Assembly: GCA_030528145.1 (NCBI GenBank)
Contig: JAUMZK010000001.1
Span: forward strand, 62,001 to 126,000
DNA: 64,000 nucleotides
Direction: 5' to 3'
DNA from: Actinomycetaceae bacterium
Lineage (GTDB): Bacteria > Actinomycetota > Actinomycetes > Actinomycetales > Actinomycetaceae
Numbering within the stretch: the first letter of the stretch is position 1; the number at the start of each line of letters is the position of its first letter. Made by a program: the position numbers and the translations under genes. Positions 27,128 to 37,114 of the stretch are shown piece after piece. Below the pieces are notes generated by a model, which ran no database searches, had not been told where the DNA came from, and was given only the letters and a program-made list of their open reading frames with translations.

Positions 27128-28093
27128 ATGCTGCCTGGGCAAACGCAAATCGGAGGACCAAATGTGGTGGCATTTGGTGGAGGACACGGGCTGTCCGCAA
27201 CTTTGCAAGCCTTACAACTCATAACTCGCAATTTGACAGCGGTTGTTACTGTTGCTGACGATGGTGGGTCCTCCGGGCGTTTGCGGCAAGAGGTAGGGGT
27301 TCTACCTCCCGGCGATTTGCGTATGGCACTTAGTGCCTTATGTGAAGATACGCAGTGGGGGCATACGTGGAAAAACGCGTTGCAATACCGTTTTGATACG
27401 GACGGTCCACTGGATTATCACTCTATGGGGAACCTGCTTATTACCACCATGTGGAATCTTTTAGGGGACGAGGTCGCTGGGCTGGATTGGGTTGCCAAGT
27501 TGCTGCGATGTCAGGGTCGCGTATTGCCAATGGCAGGGGTACCTTTAACAATTTCTGCGGACGTGAAAACCGAAAGTGGAATAAAAACTATTGTGGGGCA
27601 GTCAAAAGTAGCCAGTTGTGGGGAGCAAATTATTGACCTTAGACTTACGCCTGACAACCCGCCCGTACGTCCCGAAGTTATTGCGGCTATCGCAGAGGCA
27701 GACTGGTTGGTTATGGGACCCGGATCGTGGTACACCAGTGTTTTACCACACCTCATGTTGCCCCAAATTAGGGCGGCTATCACTGCTAGTGCTGCCCGTA
27801 AAGCACTCATTATGAACCTTAGTGCCACAACCAACGAGACCAGAGGACTTTCTGTAGCAGACCACGCCTCGGTAATAAAAAAGTATGCTCCGGAAGTCAA
27901 ATTTGATGTGGTGGTGGCAGACCCGGCAACTTTGGACGATATCGATAGTATGGAGATTGCTGCCCGCAATTTGGGGGCAGAACTGATGTTACGACAAGTC
28001 GGGGTAGGGCATGCGGTCGCAATACACGATCCGCTGCGTCTGGCAGCTGCCATTCGCGACGCAGTCGAAGGGCATCTTGCTGACCTGTACTAA
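27128..28093 (+). CDS. yvcK: YvcK-like (CofD superfamily) gluconeogenesis factor
   Basis: A 321-residue cytoplasmic protein with the YvcK motifs FGGGHGLSATLQAL, VTVADDGGSSGRLR, a PPGDLRMALSAL segment and MNLSATTNETRGLSV. YvcK/CuvA proteins bind UDP-GlcNAc and link carbon metabolism to cell-wall synthesis. The ATG follows the rapZ stop immediately, with GGAAGGG overlapping the end of rapZ as ribosome binding site. The gene belongs to the uvrC-rapZ-yvcK-whiA unit and lies just upstream of the glycolytic genes. Confidence 0.95.
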   Translation: MLPGQTQIGGPNVVAFGGGHGLSATLQALQLITRNLTAVVTVADDGGSSGRLRQEVGVLPPGDLRMALSALCEDTQWGHTWKNALQYRFDTDGPLDYHSMGNLLITTMWNLLGDEVAGLDWVAKLLRCQGRVLPMAGVPLTISADVKTESGIKTIVGQSKVASCGEQIIDLRLTPDNPPVRPEVIAAIAEADWLVMGPGSWYTSVLPHLMLPQIRAAITASAARKALIMNLSATTNETRGLSVADHASVIKKYAPEVKFDVVVADPATLDDIDSMEIAARNLGAELMLRQVGVGHAVAIHDPLRLAAAIRDAVEGHLADLY

Positions 28094-28126
28094 AACGTAC
28101 TTGCACAGACCAGAAATGATGGGAAA

Positions 28127-29110
28127 ATGTCACTAACTTCCGACCTGAAAGTGGAATTGGCAGGAATAGAGGTAAACAAACCTGACCAAAAATTCAGCGA
28201 GACGGTGGCACTTTTGCGCTTTGCGGGTGGTCTGCACTTAGTTTCGCGACGTATCGTGATTGAAGCGGAAGTTGATTCCGCGCCGGTAATGGAACGTTTG
28301 AACGCGAACTTAGAGGAACTATTCGGTGTCAACGCGCAAATCATTCAAGTGAGTTCTGGCGGCATACGAAAAACCAGCCGCTACGTCATTCGGGTGGTAA
28401 CCGGGGCTGAATCTTTGGCACGCACTACCGGGCTTATCGACAAACGGGGTATGCCCCTGCGCGGGCTTCCCCCCGAAATTGTAGGCGGTTCCCAAGGTGC
28501 CGCCCTCGCCGGATGGAAAGGGGCACTGATGGCGCGCGGTTCCCTCATGGAACCAGAGCGAGGTGCCGCCCTCGAAGTAACTAGTCCGGGACCGGAAGCT
28601 GGTCTGGCACTAGTCGGATTAGGACGCCGAGTCGGTATTGTGGCAAAAACGCGCGAAGTGCGCGGCATCGACCGAGTAGTGCTGCGCGACGGAGACATGA
28701 TTCATCGCCTGCTTACAGATTTAGGAGCTACCGCAACATTGGCTGCCTGGCAGCGCAAACGAGAAACTAGGGAAATGCGCGGTAGCGTTAACCGCCTGGC
28801 TAATTTCGATGATGCTAATTTGCGGCGCTCAGCCCGCGCTGCTGTTGCTGCCGCCGCCCGCGTTGAACGCGCATTCGAAATCTTAGGCGATGACATCCCT
28901 GACCATCTGATTGAAGCGGGAGAACTGCGCATAAAATACAAAGGTGCCTCGTTGGAAGAACTCGGGCAACAAGCAGACCCCCCGCTAACAAAAGACGCAA
29001 TTGCCGGACGAATCCGGCGTCTGCTGGCAATGGCTGACAAAAAAGCCAGTGAGAAAGGGTGCCCTGATACAGAAATGATTATCACTAGTGACCTGCTACC
29101 TGGTGAATAA
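28127..29110 (+). CDS. whiA: Sporulation/division regulator WhiA
   Basis: A 327-residue DNA-binding protein. The N-terminal half holds a degenerate two-repeat homing-endonuclease-like (LAGLIDADG) domain, seen in LRFAGGLHL and [11 protein letters not shown]. The C-terminal half has the helix-turn-helix around [20 protein letters not shown] and [21 protein letters not shown]. In Streptomyces WhiA works with WhiB on division genes; homologues occur in non-sporulating Gram-positives, as here. It is 33 bp downstream of yvcK, and a 133-bp gap separates it from gap. Confidence 0.96.
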   Translation: MSLTSDLKVELAGIEVNKPDQKFSETVALLRFAGGLHLVSRRIVIEAEVDSAPVMERLNANLEELFGVNAQIIQVSSGGIRKTSRYVIRVVTGAESLARTTGLIDKRGMPLRGLPPEIVGGSQGAALAGWKGALMARGSLMEPERGAALEVTSPGPEAGLALVGLGRRVGIVAKTREVRGIDRVVLRDGDMIHRLLTDLGATATLAAWQRKRETREMRGSVNRLANFDDANLRRSARAAVAAAARVERAFEILGDDIPDHLIEAGELRIKYKGASLEELGQQADPPLTKDAIAGRIRRLLAMADKKASEKGCPDTEMIITSDLLPGE

Positions 29111-29141
29111 TTACGCATTTGACGTATCTTTGGACTTTTGA

Positions 29142-30251
<1,110 letters not shown>

Positions 30252-30263
30252 ACCTTTGTTACT

Positions 30264-30292
30264 AGCGCCCGCGCAGCAAATGCGTGGGCGCT
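30264..30292 (+). terminator. Terminator or attenuator between gap and pgk
   Basis: AGCGCCCGCGCA (30264-30275) pairs with TGCGTGGGCGCT (30281-30292) with one G-U pair and a five-base loop, followed by TTTAAAAA. Partial read-through would let gap be made in excess of pgk and tpiA. Confidence 0.75.
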
Positions 30293-30311
30293 TTTAAAAA
30301 GGGAGATCAAA

Positions 30312-31505
30312 ATGCTAAAAACTATTGAATCGCTGGGCGAACTGCGCGGCAAAGCAGTTTTGGTGCGCTCAGACTTTAACGTTCCCCTCAAAGACGGGGT
30401 TATCACTGACGACGGGCGCATTCGGGCAGCCCTGCCCACTTTACAAAAGCTCACCGAGGCAGGCGCAAAAGTAATCGTTATGGCGCACCTTGGGCGACCA
30501 AAAGGGGAAGTGAAAGCCGAGTTTTCGCTCGCCCCAGTTGCCAAGCGTTTAGGCGCACTTGTAGACGTACCAGTAAAGCGCGCATCTGACCTCACAGGTG
30601 AAAGCGCACAAGCAGAGATAGCGGCGTTAGGAGCAGGCGAAATCCTGCTTTTGGAAAACGTCCGTTTCGATCCTCGCGAAACTTCCAAAGATGATGCTGC
30701 GCGCGCAGAACTAGCTGGCGAATTAGCAAAATTTGCCGACTTCTTTGTTTCTGACGGATTTGGTGTTGTCCACCGCAAGCAAGCCTCTGTATACGACATT
30801 GCAAAACGCCTTCCTGCTGCCGCCGGGCTGCTAGTTATGAAGGAAATTGAGTCCTTGTCGCGCGCCACGGAAAATCCAGAACGCCCCTACACTGTCGTCC
30901 TCGGCGGATCAAAAGTGTCGGATAAACTGGGCGTGATTGCGAACCTTTTGGGCAAAGCTGATGCACTGCTTATCGGCGGGGGCATGGCATACACTTTCTT
31001 GAAAGCCAAAGGATACGAAGTTGGAAATTCACTCCTAGAAGAGGACCAGCTCGAAACGGTCAAAGGTTACATGGAAGAAGCCCAAAAGAACGGCGTCGAA
31101 CTACTAGTCCCAGTAGACACCGTAGTAGCCCCAGAATTTGCGGCAGATGCGCCAGCCACCATAGTTGCGGCAGATAGCATTCCCGCCGACCAAATGGGAC
31201 TCGACATCGGTCCAAAGACCGCCGAACTATTTGCAGAAAAAATTGCAACATCCAGGACCGTGGTATGGAACGGTCCTATGGGTGTGTTTGAATTCCCCGC
31301 ATTTGCTAAGGGGACTGAAGCAGTAGCCACCGCACTATCTGAGTCCGCAGCATTCACCGTAATAGGTGGTGGCGACTCCGCAGCTGCTGTGCGCGGTCTC
31401 GGCTTTGACGAAGAGAAATTCTCCCACATTTCTACGGGTGGGGGAGCCTCACTAGAGCTCCTTGAAGGCAAGGTGCTTCCCGGAATCTCAGTACTGGAGG
31501 ACTAA
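30312..31505 (+). CDS. pgk: Phosphoglycerate kinase
   Basis: Transfers phosphate from 1,3-bisphosphoglycerate to ADP. The 397-residue protein has the signature [15 protein letters not shown], the substrate-binding [10 protein letters not shown], the [15 protein letters not shown] segment, the nucleotide-binding [13 protein letters not shown] and NGPMGVFE, and the C-terminal [11 protein letters not shown] purine-rich GGGAG ribosome binding site precedes the ATG. tpiA follows after one base. Confidence 0.98.
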   Translation: MLKTIESLGELRGKAVLVRSDFNVPLKDGVITDDGRIRAALPTLQKLTEAGAKVIVMAHLGRPKGEVKAEFSLAPVAKRLGALVDVPVKRASDLTGESAQAEIAALGAGEILLLENVRFDPRETSKDDAARAELAGELAKFADFFVSDGFGVVHRKQASVYDIAKRLPAAAGLLVMKEIESLSRATENPERPYTVVLGGSKVSDKLGVIANLLGKADALLIGGGMAYTFLKAKGYEVGNSLLEEDQLETVKGYMEEAQKNGVELLVPVDTVVAPEFAADAPATIVAADSIPADQMGLDIGPKTAELFAEKIATSRTVVWNGPMGVFEFPAFAKGTEAVATALSESAAFTVIGGGDSAAAVRGLGFDEEKFSHISTGGGASLELLEGKVLPGISVLED

Positions 31506-31506
31506 C

Positions 31507-32280
31507 ATGACGCGCAAACCAATGATGGCGGGCAACTGGAAAATGAACATGGACCACCTGGAAGCCATCCACCTGGTCCAAGGGCTCGCCCTCGATCTAG
31601 AAGACAATAACTTTGATTCCGAAAAAGTCGAAGTAGTTGTCTGCCCTCCCTTCACCGACATTCGCTCGGTACAAACTCTCATTGAATCCGATAACCTGCC
31701 TATCGCTTATGGCGCTCAGGACGTGTCGGTACACGACAACGGGGCTTTCACTGGTGAAATCTCCACCGCGATGCTAACTAAACTGGGGGTCACCCACGTT
31801 ATCGTAGGTCACTCCGAACGGCGCGAATATCATGGCGAAAGCGACGCCCTCGTAAACGAAAAGGCCCGCAAAGTATTAGCCGCAGAAATGACCCCAATTA
31901 TTTGCTGCGGTGAAGCACTGGAAGTTCGTCAAGCAGGCAAACAAGTTAGCCACGTAGTTGCGCAAATTAAGGCTGCTTACGAACAGATCAATTCCGAGGA
32001 AGCTCTGAAAACCGTAATCGCATACGAACCGATTTGGGCAATTGGTACCGGCGAGGTCGCCACCCCGGAAGATGCCCAAGAAGTTTGCGGCGCCATTCGC
32101 CAGTGCCTGAGCGAACTGTACGACCAGGAAACTGCGGACCAAATTCGGGTACTTTACGGTGGCTCCGTGAAATCCTCCAATGTTGCCGACATTATGGCAC
32201 AGCCAGATGTTGACGGCGCTTTGGTTGGTGGTGCTGCACTGAAGGCAGACGAATTCGGCAAGATTGTTCGTTTCGCCTAG
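31507..32280 (+). CDS. tpiA: Triosephosphate isomerase
   Basis: Interconverts dihydroxyacetone phosphate and glyceraldehyde 3-phosphate. The 257-residue protein has the catalytic Lys in AGNWKMNMD, His in [14 protein letters not shown], Glu in [16 protein letters not shown] and the phosphate loop [14 protein letters not shown] 31507 is chosen because GGAGG lies just before it, overlapping the last codons of pgk; the frame is open further upstream inside pgk but without family similarity. Confidence 0.98.
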   Translation: MTRKPMMAGNWKMNMDHLEAIHLVQGLALDLEDNNFDSEKVEVVVCPPFTDIRSVQTLIESDNLPIAYGAQDVSVHDNGAFTGEISTAMLTKLGVTHVIVGHSERREYHGESDALVNEKARKVLAAEMTPIICCGEALEVRQAGKQVSHVVAQIKAAYEQINSEEALKTVIAYEPIWAIGTGEVATPEDAQEVCGAIRQCLSELYDQETADQIRVLYGGSVKSSNVADIMAQPDVDGALVGGAALKADEFGKIVRFA

Positions 32281-32326
32281 CGGTGCGCTAAGATTAGGTG
32301 TTAGTTACAACCCGGAGGTTAAATAA

Positions 32327-32572
32327 GTGAGCGTGCTACTGATTGTTTGCAAAGTCATTTTGGTGTTGACTTCGCTGCTGCTGATTCTAACTGTGCTCAT
32401 GCACAAAGGACGCGGTGGCGGTCTTTCAGACATGTTCGGTGGTGGCTTCAGCTCCGCAGTAGCGTCCTCGGGTGTTGCAGAGCGAAATCTCAATCGGATT
32501 ACGGTGGGGGTATCCGTAATATGGGTACTAACCATAATAACCATTGGGATAGCAACTAAGATCCAGTCTTAA
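32327..32572 (+). CDS. secG: Preprotein translocase subunit SecG
   Basis: SecG is the small accessory subunit of the SecYEG channel. The 81-residue protein has two membrane helices (about residues 4-25 and 58-77) joined by the Gly-rich loop RGGGLSDMFGGGFSSAVASSG, where the GG-SDMFGGG pattern is the family hallmark. GGAGG lies eight bases before the GTG start. Position after tpiA is standard in actinobacteria. A bidirectional terminator begins at the stop codon. Confidence 0.95.
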   Translation: MSVLLIVCKVILVLTSLLLILTVLMHKGRGGGLSDMFGGGFSSAVASSGVAERNLNRITVGVSVIWVLTIITIGIATKIQS

Positions 32573-32603
32573 AAAGTTTCGGACCAGCGGTCCGAAACTT
32601 TTT
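32571..32603. terminator. Bidirectional terminator at the secG / unknown-gene junction
   Basis: AAAAAGTTTCGGACC (32571-32585) is a perfect complement of GGTCCGAAACTTTTT (32589-32603), giving a 15-bp stem with a three-base loop. It ends both secG and the convergent operon on the other strand and touches the stop codons of both. Confidence 0.92.
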
Positions 32604-32896
32604 TAATCATCTAAACTGTCTAAACGGTAGGGGTCCTCTATGGGACCCCACCCGCAAATATGCGCTGACAGTGGGTCACGGCAACACGGTAAATGCGTCT
32701 CAATAAGGTTGGCTAATTCCAGGGTATAATGGCGCACACAATAAGTCGCAGGGCTGGGTCCTTCTGAAGTCACATACAAAATAGTGTGCGTTACGTCCCC
32801 GGAACAATAACCACCCTGCCAATCGCAATGACCGCCGCCACCACTGCTTCCCAGCAACTCTTCAATATCATCCCAACGTTTGGTCTGCTGCATCCT
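32603..32896 (-). CDS. Unrecognised small Cys-rich protein
   Basis: I do not recognise this 97-residue protein. It contains CDWQGGYCSGDVTH and YCVRHY about 25 residues later, a C-x6-C ... C-x2-H arrangement that could bind one zinc ion, then a hydrophobic helix (LELANLIETH) and three further Cys. No membrane segment or signal is seen. I chose ATG 32896, with GAGG six bases upstream, over an ATG 12 bases earlier. It overlaps the gene before it by about 29 bases and is the last gene of the tkt-zwf-opcA-pgl operon. In other actinobacteria rbpA often sits between secG and pgl, but this protein shows no RbpA motif. Confidence 0.65.
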   Translation of the reverse strand, partial: RMQQTKRWDDIEELLGSSGGGGHCDWQGGYCSGDVTHTILYVTSEGPSPATYCVRHYTLELANLIETHLPCCRDPLSAHICGWGPIEDPYRLDSLDD

Positions 32897-33962
32897 CCAC
32901 CTCGGCAATTTCTATCGCTACTGCTGAAAGCGCGAGCGCGACACCATTCAGTTCCTCTGGATCAATGTACTCGGTTTGGTCATACCAACGCATCCACCGG
33001 TCAACGTGCATCCTTGCCAACTGATTCTGATACCCTTGCCACATATCATCAGCAAGTGTCAGTGTTACGTGAGCACCGTCCTCGTCCCAATGCAACATTA
33101 CCTGGGAACTACAAGGCGGAATTAATGCGTAATAACCCGAGTTTTTTAGTGTCACAGCGTACAAAGCACTATCGAAACCCTCACTGAGCGGCCAGCGCGG
33201 CAAATCGTCCTCGGAAATAACATTTTCCCCATGAAAAGCAGAAATAATATTTCCGTCCATTTGCCCTTCAAGAATGGAAAACGGTGGAATATCGGGACCA
33301 AAATCGTCAAATCTGGTCACATCCTGAGGGTCTTCTACACGATACTCGGCGACTTGCTCAACTTCCGTTCCCTGGGTTCGGCTAACTGCCAGCAAATGCG
33401 GAGCCGTCTGGGCCAAGCGCGCCGCAGAGACCTTAAAAACCTCGAATTTAGCGGGCGTAAGCCGCGTGTGCTCGTCTAACCACTCCTGGAATTTACGGCT
33501 GCTGCCAGCAAAAGAATCCGTGTGCGTGACGTCAAAACCTGCACGTGAAATAGACAATTCCACGCGTTTTATTTCTGCTTCTAAAGAATCTCCAGCCCAA
33601 TCAAAACTTTGATCAAAGTCGTGGTTACGCCGGTGTAACTGACCTTTCGCATCCGAACGGCAAATCCAGTCGTACCACAACGCAAGAGGCTGCACCGAGC
33701 CCATTTGCACAAATAAATCGGGGTGAACCATCTGCACCGGAACACCTTTTTCATAGGCTTCCGCATACCAGTCGTCCTCTTCCCAAATTTCGAGGTCGAA
33801 CACCCGCGTTTTCATTTGGATGTCTAGGAACTCCACGCGATAAGTGGGAAGGTTTTGCCGCGACGCCACTTTAATAAAATCAGTCGGATCCAGCCGCACG
33901 CCGGCGACCGGGGGCAGATCTAAAAGTGACTTGGCTGCCGGACTATCTGCCAGTGTTGTCAC
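32868..33962 (-). CDS. Unrecognised acidic cytoplasmic protein of the pentose phosphate operon
   Basis: This 364-residue protein has no family I can name. It is soluble and acidic, rich in Trp, Asp and Glu, with blocks such as LEIWEEDDWYAEAYEKG, ALWYDWICRSDAKGQ and LARMHVDRWMRWYDQTEY. No nucleotide-binding, catalytic or DNA-binding motif stands out. The GTG start overlaps the pgl stop codon, so it is translationally coupled to 6-phosphogluconolactonase. Base composition and motif content are like the neighbours, so it does not look recently acquired. Translational coupling suggests a role near glucose 6-phosphate oxidation, but that is only inference. Confidence 0.75.
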   Translation of the reverse strand: MTTLADSPAAKSLLDLPPVAGVRLDPTDFIKVASRQNLPTYRVEFLDIQMKTRVFDLEIWEEDDWYAEAYEKGVPVQMVHPDLFVQMGSVQPLALWYDWICRSDAKGQLHRRNHDFDQSFDWAGDSLEAEIKRVELSISRAGFDVTHTDSFAGSSRKFQEWLDEHTRLTPAKFEVFKVSAARLAQTAPHLLAVSRTQGTEVEQVAEYRVEDPQDVTRFDDFGPDIPPFSILEGQMDGNIISAFHGENVISEDDLPRWPLSEGFDSALYAVTLKNSGYYALIPPCSSQVMLHWDEDGAHVTLTLADDMWQGYQNQLARMHVDRWMRWYDQTEYIDPEELNGVALALSAVAIEIAEVEDAADQTLG

Positions 33963-34645
33963 GGTCTACCTGCGCATTCGAGGTCGACATACCAGGTTGC
34001 GGGCAAGCGTTTCGCCGGTAGTTGGGTGGCAGAAACCTGCGGATCTAGTGCTGCCAGCAGTGCTTCCCTCTTCGACTTCCCGAGCGCGACAATGTAAGGT
34101 CGCTCAATACTGGCGAGTTGCGGCGGAGTCAAAGACACGCGTGTCGGTGGTGGCTTGGGGGAGTCATACACGGCCATCGCCCCCTGTTCACTGTTATCAC
34201 TGCTGCTGTGGTTCGGAAATACAGAAGCAACATGCCCATCGGAACCAACACCCAAAATTGCTATGTCTAAGCGAATCCCCTTCAGTGCTTCACTATAACG
34301 CGCGGCGGCGTCCTCGGCAGAGGCAAATTCCTGAGAATCCCCGATGCGGTGAACATTCGGAATGAGCCCCGCGAGGATTTCCAGTGCCCGCACATCATTG
34401 CGGTCCTTGCTGGAAGGAGCCACGAAACGCTCATCTGCCCACCACAGGTGTACCGCCGACCAGTCTATTACATAACGAAGTTCACTTTTTACCAGTTCTG
34501 GCAACACAACCTCTGCCGCACTGCCACCAGAAATAGCCAAATTTGCTGTCTGTGCCGCAGATAACGTGCGCGCCAAATCCAATAAAACTTGCGCAGCGAC
34601 GACTTTTCCAACCGCCGATTTGGTGGGCAAAACTTGGACAAACAT
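33959..34645 (-). CDS. pgl: 6-phosphogluconolactonase (DevB/Pgl type)
   Basis: Hydrolyses 6-phosphogluconolactone, the second step of the oxidative pentose phosphate pathway. The 228-residue protein has the family pieces LAISGGSAAEVV, the WSAVHLWWADERFV strand, DIAILGVGSDGHVASVFP with the catalytic Asp/His region, and RVSLTPPQLAS. The ATG shares one base with the opcA stop (TAATG), and GAAGGA is close upstream. It sits between opcA and the first unknown gene. Confidence 0.94.
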   Translation of the reverse strand: MFVQVLPTKSAVGKVVAAQVLLDLARTLSAAQTANLAISGGSAAEVVLPELVKSELRYVIDWSAVHLWWADERFVAPSSKDRNDVRALEILAGLIPNVHRIGDSQEFASAEDAAARYSEALKGIRLDIAILGVGSDGHVASVFPNHSSSDNSEQGAMAVYDSPKPPPTRVSLTPPQLASIERPYIVALGKSKREALLAALDPQVSATQLPAKRLPATWYVDLECAGRP

Positions 34646-35562
34646 TAGGATTCCTTCAGTAGTTCGAGGACGGTGGCGTAATATTCGTCAGGGTCAAACC
34701 GTCGTAGTTCCTCCATTAAACAATCTTGGGGGGTGCGCCTGGCTAATTTCACTAGCGTTGCCGGTTTTCCGGTGCGGGTCAGTTCTGCAATGCGCGATTG
34801 CTCGGGACGACTAAGTGCCGTTTCTTCGCCACAACTGAAGAAGAACCGTACACCGCTGATGGTTGCTGCGTTTTCCACATGTTCCAGCTTGCATTCAATG
34901 CCGTAACTTTCTAGCCAGGCGCGCGTTAATGTGGGCGCCGGGTGGTGCAAGTTACCGCTAATCAGCGCAGTTTCGATATCCGCACCATCGCATTGATCCA
35001 TAATCGAGGAAAGGAGGGCGCGCCACAAAGTTATTGCAGACCACGCCAAGTCGTTGTCACCAGGAGAATACACTGAGGCTAAATGTCGCAAAGTAGTAAC
35101 CGGGTGCTGCCCAGAACGCACATCCGTAATGCGTTTAGTGGCCATTCGTCCTAATGGATGCGCAGAAGGTACTTTGGGAGCGGTAAATGGCCAATAAACT
35201 ACAATCGGAACGTCAGAAAGTAGCAGAGGCATTACCAAGGTGTCAAGGTTATTCGCTACCTCACCTTTTGGTTCGAGGACGATGACTTCAGAAGCGCCCG
35301 CTGATTCCCCAGTGCGAATCTCTGCGTTCAACAAATTAGTGTTAGCTTCGATACCGCCCTCGACGACAATGATGACCCGACACGGATGCTCGCGCGACGC
35401 CGCGCTGCATATTTCTCGCGCCGTTCCCACATCAATCATGCCCGGCACACACACCAACAAAGTGAGGACGCGACCTAATACTCCCGCCCCCTGCTGTTCG
35501 CGCTGATCGTCTAGAAACGCCGCAATATCTTGGGCGGAGGTGTTCTTCATAATTTTTATCAT
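34645..35562 (-). CDS. opcA: Glucose-6-phosphate dehydrogenase assembly protein OpcA
   Basis: OpcA is needed for activity of glucose-6-phosphate dehydrogenase in cyanobacteria and actinobacteria. The 305-residue protein has the family features VLTLLVCVPG near the N-terminus, LDTLVMPLLLSDVPIVVYWP in the middle, and FFFSCGEETALSRPEQSRIAELTRTG near the C-terminus (cited here in parts). The ATG overlaps the zwf stop as ATGA with GGAGG just upstream, and its own stop overlaps pgl. The coupling with zwf fits a chaperone-like partner of Zwf. Confidence 0.93.
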   Translation of the reverse strand: MIKIMKNTSAQDIAAFLDDQREQQGAGVLGRVLTLLVCVPGMIDVGTAREICSAASREHPCRVIIVVEGGIEANTNLLNAEIRTGESAGASEVIVLEPKGEVANNLDTLVMPLLLSDVPIVVYWPFTAPKVPSAHPLGRMATKRITDVRSGQHPVTTLRHLASVYSPGDNDLAWSAITLWRALLSSIMDQCDGADIETALISGNLHHPAPTLTRAWLESYGIECKLEHVENAATISGVRFFFSCGEETALSRPEQSRIAELTRTGKPATLVKLARRTPQDCLMEELRRFDPDEYYATVLELLKES

Positions 35563-37067
35563 GGCAGCCTCCAGGCACGTTTACCTAACATTGTTTCGGC
35601 AGAGGGCGGACCCCACGTACCAGGTCGATACGGCTCGGGTTGCCCCTGACTTTCCCAATACGCCAATACTGGGTCCAGAATTTTCCACGCCAACTCTACT
35701 TCGTTTTGGTGAGGGAACAATGGCGCGTCCCCCGTGAGGGCATCCTTGATTAGTCTTTCGTAGGCTTCGGGGGAATCTTCGGTGAAAGCGTGACCGTAAC
35801 CAAAATCCATGGTCACGTCGCGCACCTGCAGGTCTGCTCCGGGAACTTTTGCGCCAAAACGTAAGGTAACGCCCTCGTCAGGTTGAATGCGCATAACTAA
35901 CGCATTTTGTCCCAATTCTTGGGTAGCTTCCTCGTCGAAAGGCATGTGTATTGCTTTCTTAAACACCACCGCAATTTCGGTAACCCGTTTGCCCAGGCGT
36001 TTACCGGCGCGCAAGTAAAACGGCACGCCGCCCCACCGCCGGTTTTCAATATATAAAGTGAGAGCTGCGAAAGTATCAGTGGTGGAATCAGGAGGAATTC
36101 CGTCCTCGTCTAAATATCCTTTTACCTGTTCACCGCCTTGCCAGCCCGGTCCGTATTGACCGCGGGCGGTAGTTTTATCGAGGTTGGCTGGTAACCTAAC
36201 GCTGGCCAGCACTTTCTCTTTTTCTATCCGCAAATCGCGCGGAGTGAAGGTGGCCGGCTCTTCCATTGCTGTTAGTGCCAGCAGTTGCAACAAGTGGTTT
36301 TGGATAACGTCGCGGGCAGCCCCAATGCCGTCATAGTAGCCAGCGCGCGAACCAATACCGATAGTTTCCGCCATAGTAATTTGGACGTGGTCAACGTAGT
36401 TTGCGTTCCAAATAGGCTCAAACATAGCGTTGGCAAAGCGCGTTGCCAAAATATTTTGCACAGTTTCTTTACCCAAGTAATGGTCGATGCGGAAAATGTC
36501 CTTCTCGTCGACTATGCCAGTGAGCGTGTGCGCAAGTTCGCGGGCCGATTCCAAGTCATGGCCGAAAGGCTTTTCAATAATTAGGCGCCGGAACTGACCC
36601 GGTTCCTTTTCTGTAAGACCAGTAGCTTGCAACTTCTCGCAAACAGTGCCAAAAAATTTCGGTGGAACCGATAAGTAAAACACGTGATTACCGCCAGTAC
36701 CACGAGTTTTGTCAAGATCGTGAACCGTTTTCATCAACTCCCGGTAACCGTTCTCCTCGTCGAAAGAACCCGGAACGAACCGTAAACCTTCAGCGAAAGT
36801 TTCCCAGGTTTCTTCGTTAAACTTTGTCCGCGCGTACTTCATCACGTTTTCACGCACAAAGTCCTCGAAATCGCCTTTTTCCCAATCTCGGCGCGAAAAA
36901 CCGGTGAGTGCAAAAGCCGGATGCAGCAAACCGCGATTTGCCAAGTCGTAAATTGCTGGCAGCAGCTTTTTTCTAGCCAAATCGCCAGTGATTCCAAAAA
37001 TAACCAGACCGCAAGGAGGCGCAATGCGCGGAAGCCGGTGATCTGCTGCAGTGTTATGAATTGCCAA
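35559..37067 (-). CDS. zwf: Glucose-6-phosphate 1-dehydrogenase
   Basis: Oxidises glucose 6-phosphate and makes NADPH. The 502-residue protein starts with the nucleotide-binding VIFGITGDLARKKLLPA and has the active-site signature RIDHYLGKETVQN, with the catalytic His in a later conserved stretch, and PFYLRAGKRL. It starts with TTG, which has AAGGAG five bases upstream. A hairpin lies between tkt and zwf, and transaldolase, which usually occupies that gap in actinobacteria, is missing. Confidence 0.97.
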   Translation of the reverse strand: MAIHNTAADHRLPRIAPPCGLVIFGITGDLARKKLLPAIYDLANRGLLHPAFALTGFSRRDWEKGDFEDFVRENVMKYARTKFNEETWETFAEGLRFVPGSFDEENGYRELMKTVHDLDKTRGTGGNHVFYLSVPPKFFGTVCEKLQATGLTEKEPGQFRRLIIEKPFGHDLESARELAHTLTGIVDEKDIFRIDHYLGKETVQNILATRFANAMFEPIWNANYVDHVQITMAETIGIGSRAGYYDGIGAARDVIQNHLLQLLALTAMEEPATFTPRDLRIEKEKVLASVRLPANLDKTTARGQYGPGWQGGEQVKGYLDEDGIPPDSTTDTFAALTLYIENRRWGGVPFYLRAGKRLGKRVTEIAVVFKKAIHMPFDEEATQELGQNALVMRIQPDEGVTLRFGAKVPGADLQVRDVTMDFGYGHAFTEDSPEAYERLIKDALTGDAPLFPHQNEVELAWKILDPVLAYWESQGQPEPYRPGTWGPPSAETMLGKRAWRLP

Positions 37068-37084
37068 TTTGGCTCCTTAAAAGG

Positions 37085-37108
37085 TGGTGGCGGGTTGCCC
37101 CGCCACCA
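37085..37108 (-). terminator. Hairpin between tkt and zwf (terminator or attenuator)
   Basis: TGGTGGCGGG (37085-37094) pairs with CCCGCCACCA (37099-37108) around a four-base loop. On the minus strand the stem is followed by CCTTTT and then the zwf ribosome binding site, so it may reduce read-through from tkt into zwf. Confidence 0.6.
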
Positions 37109-37114
37109 AGCCAC

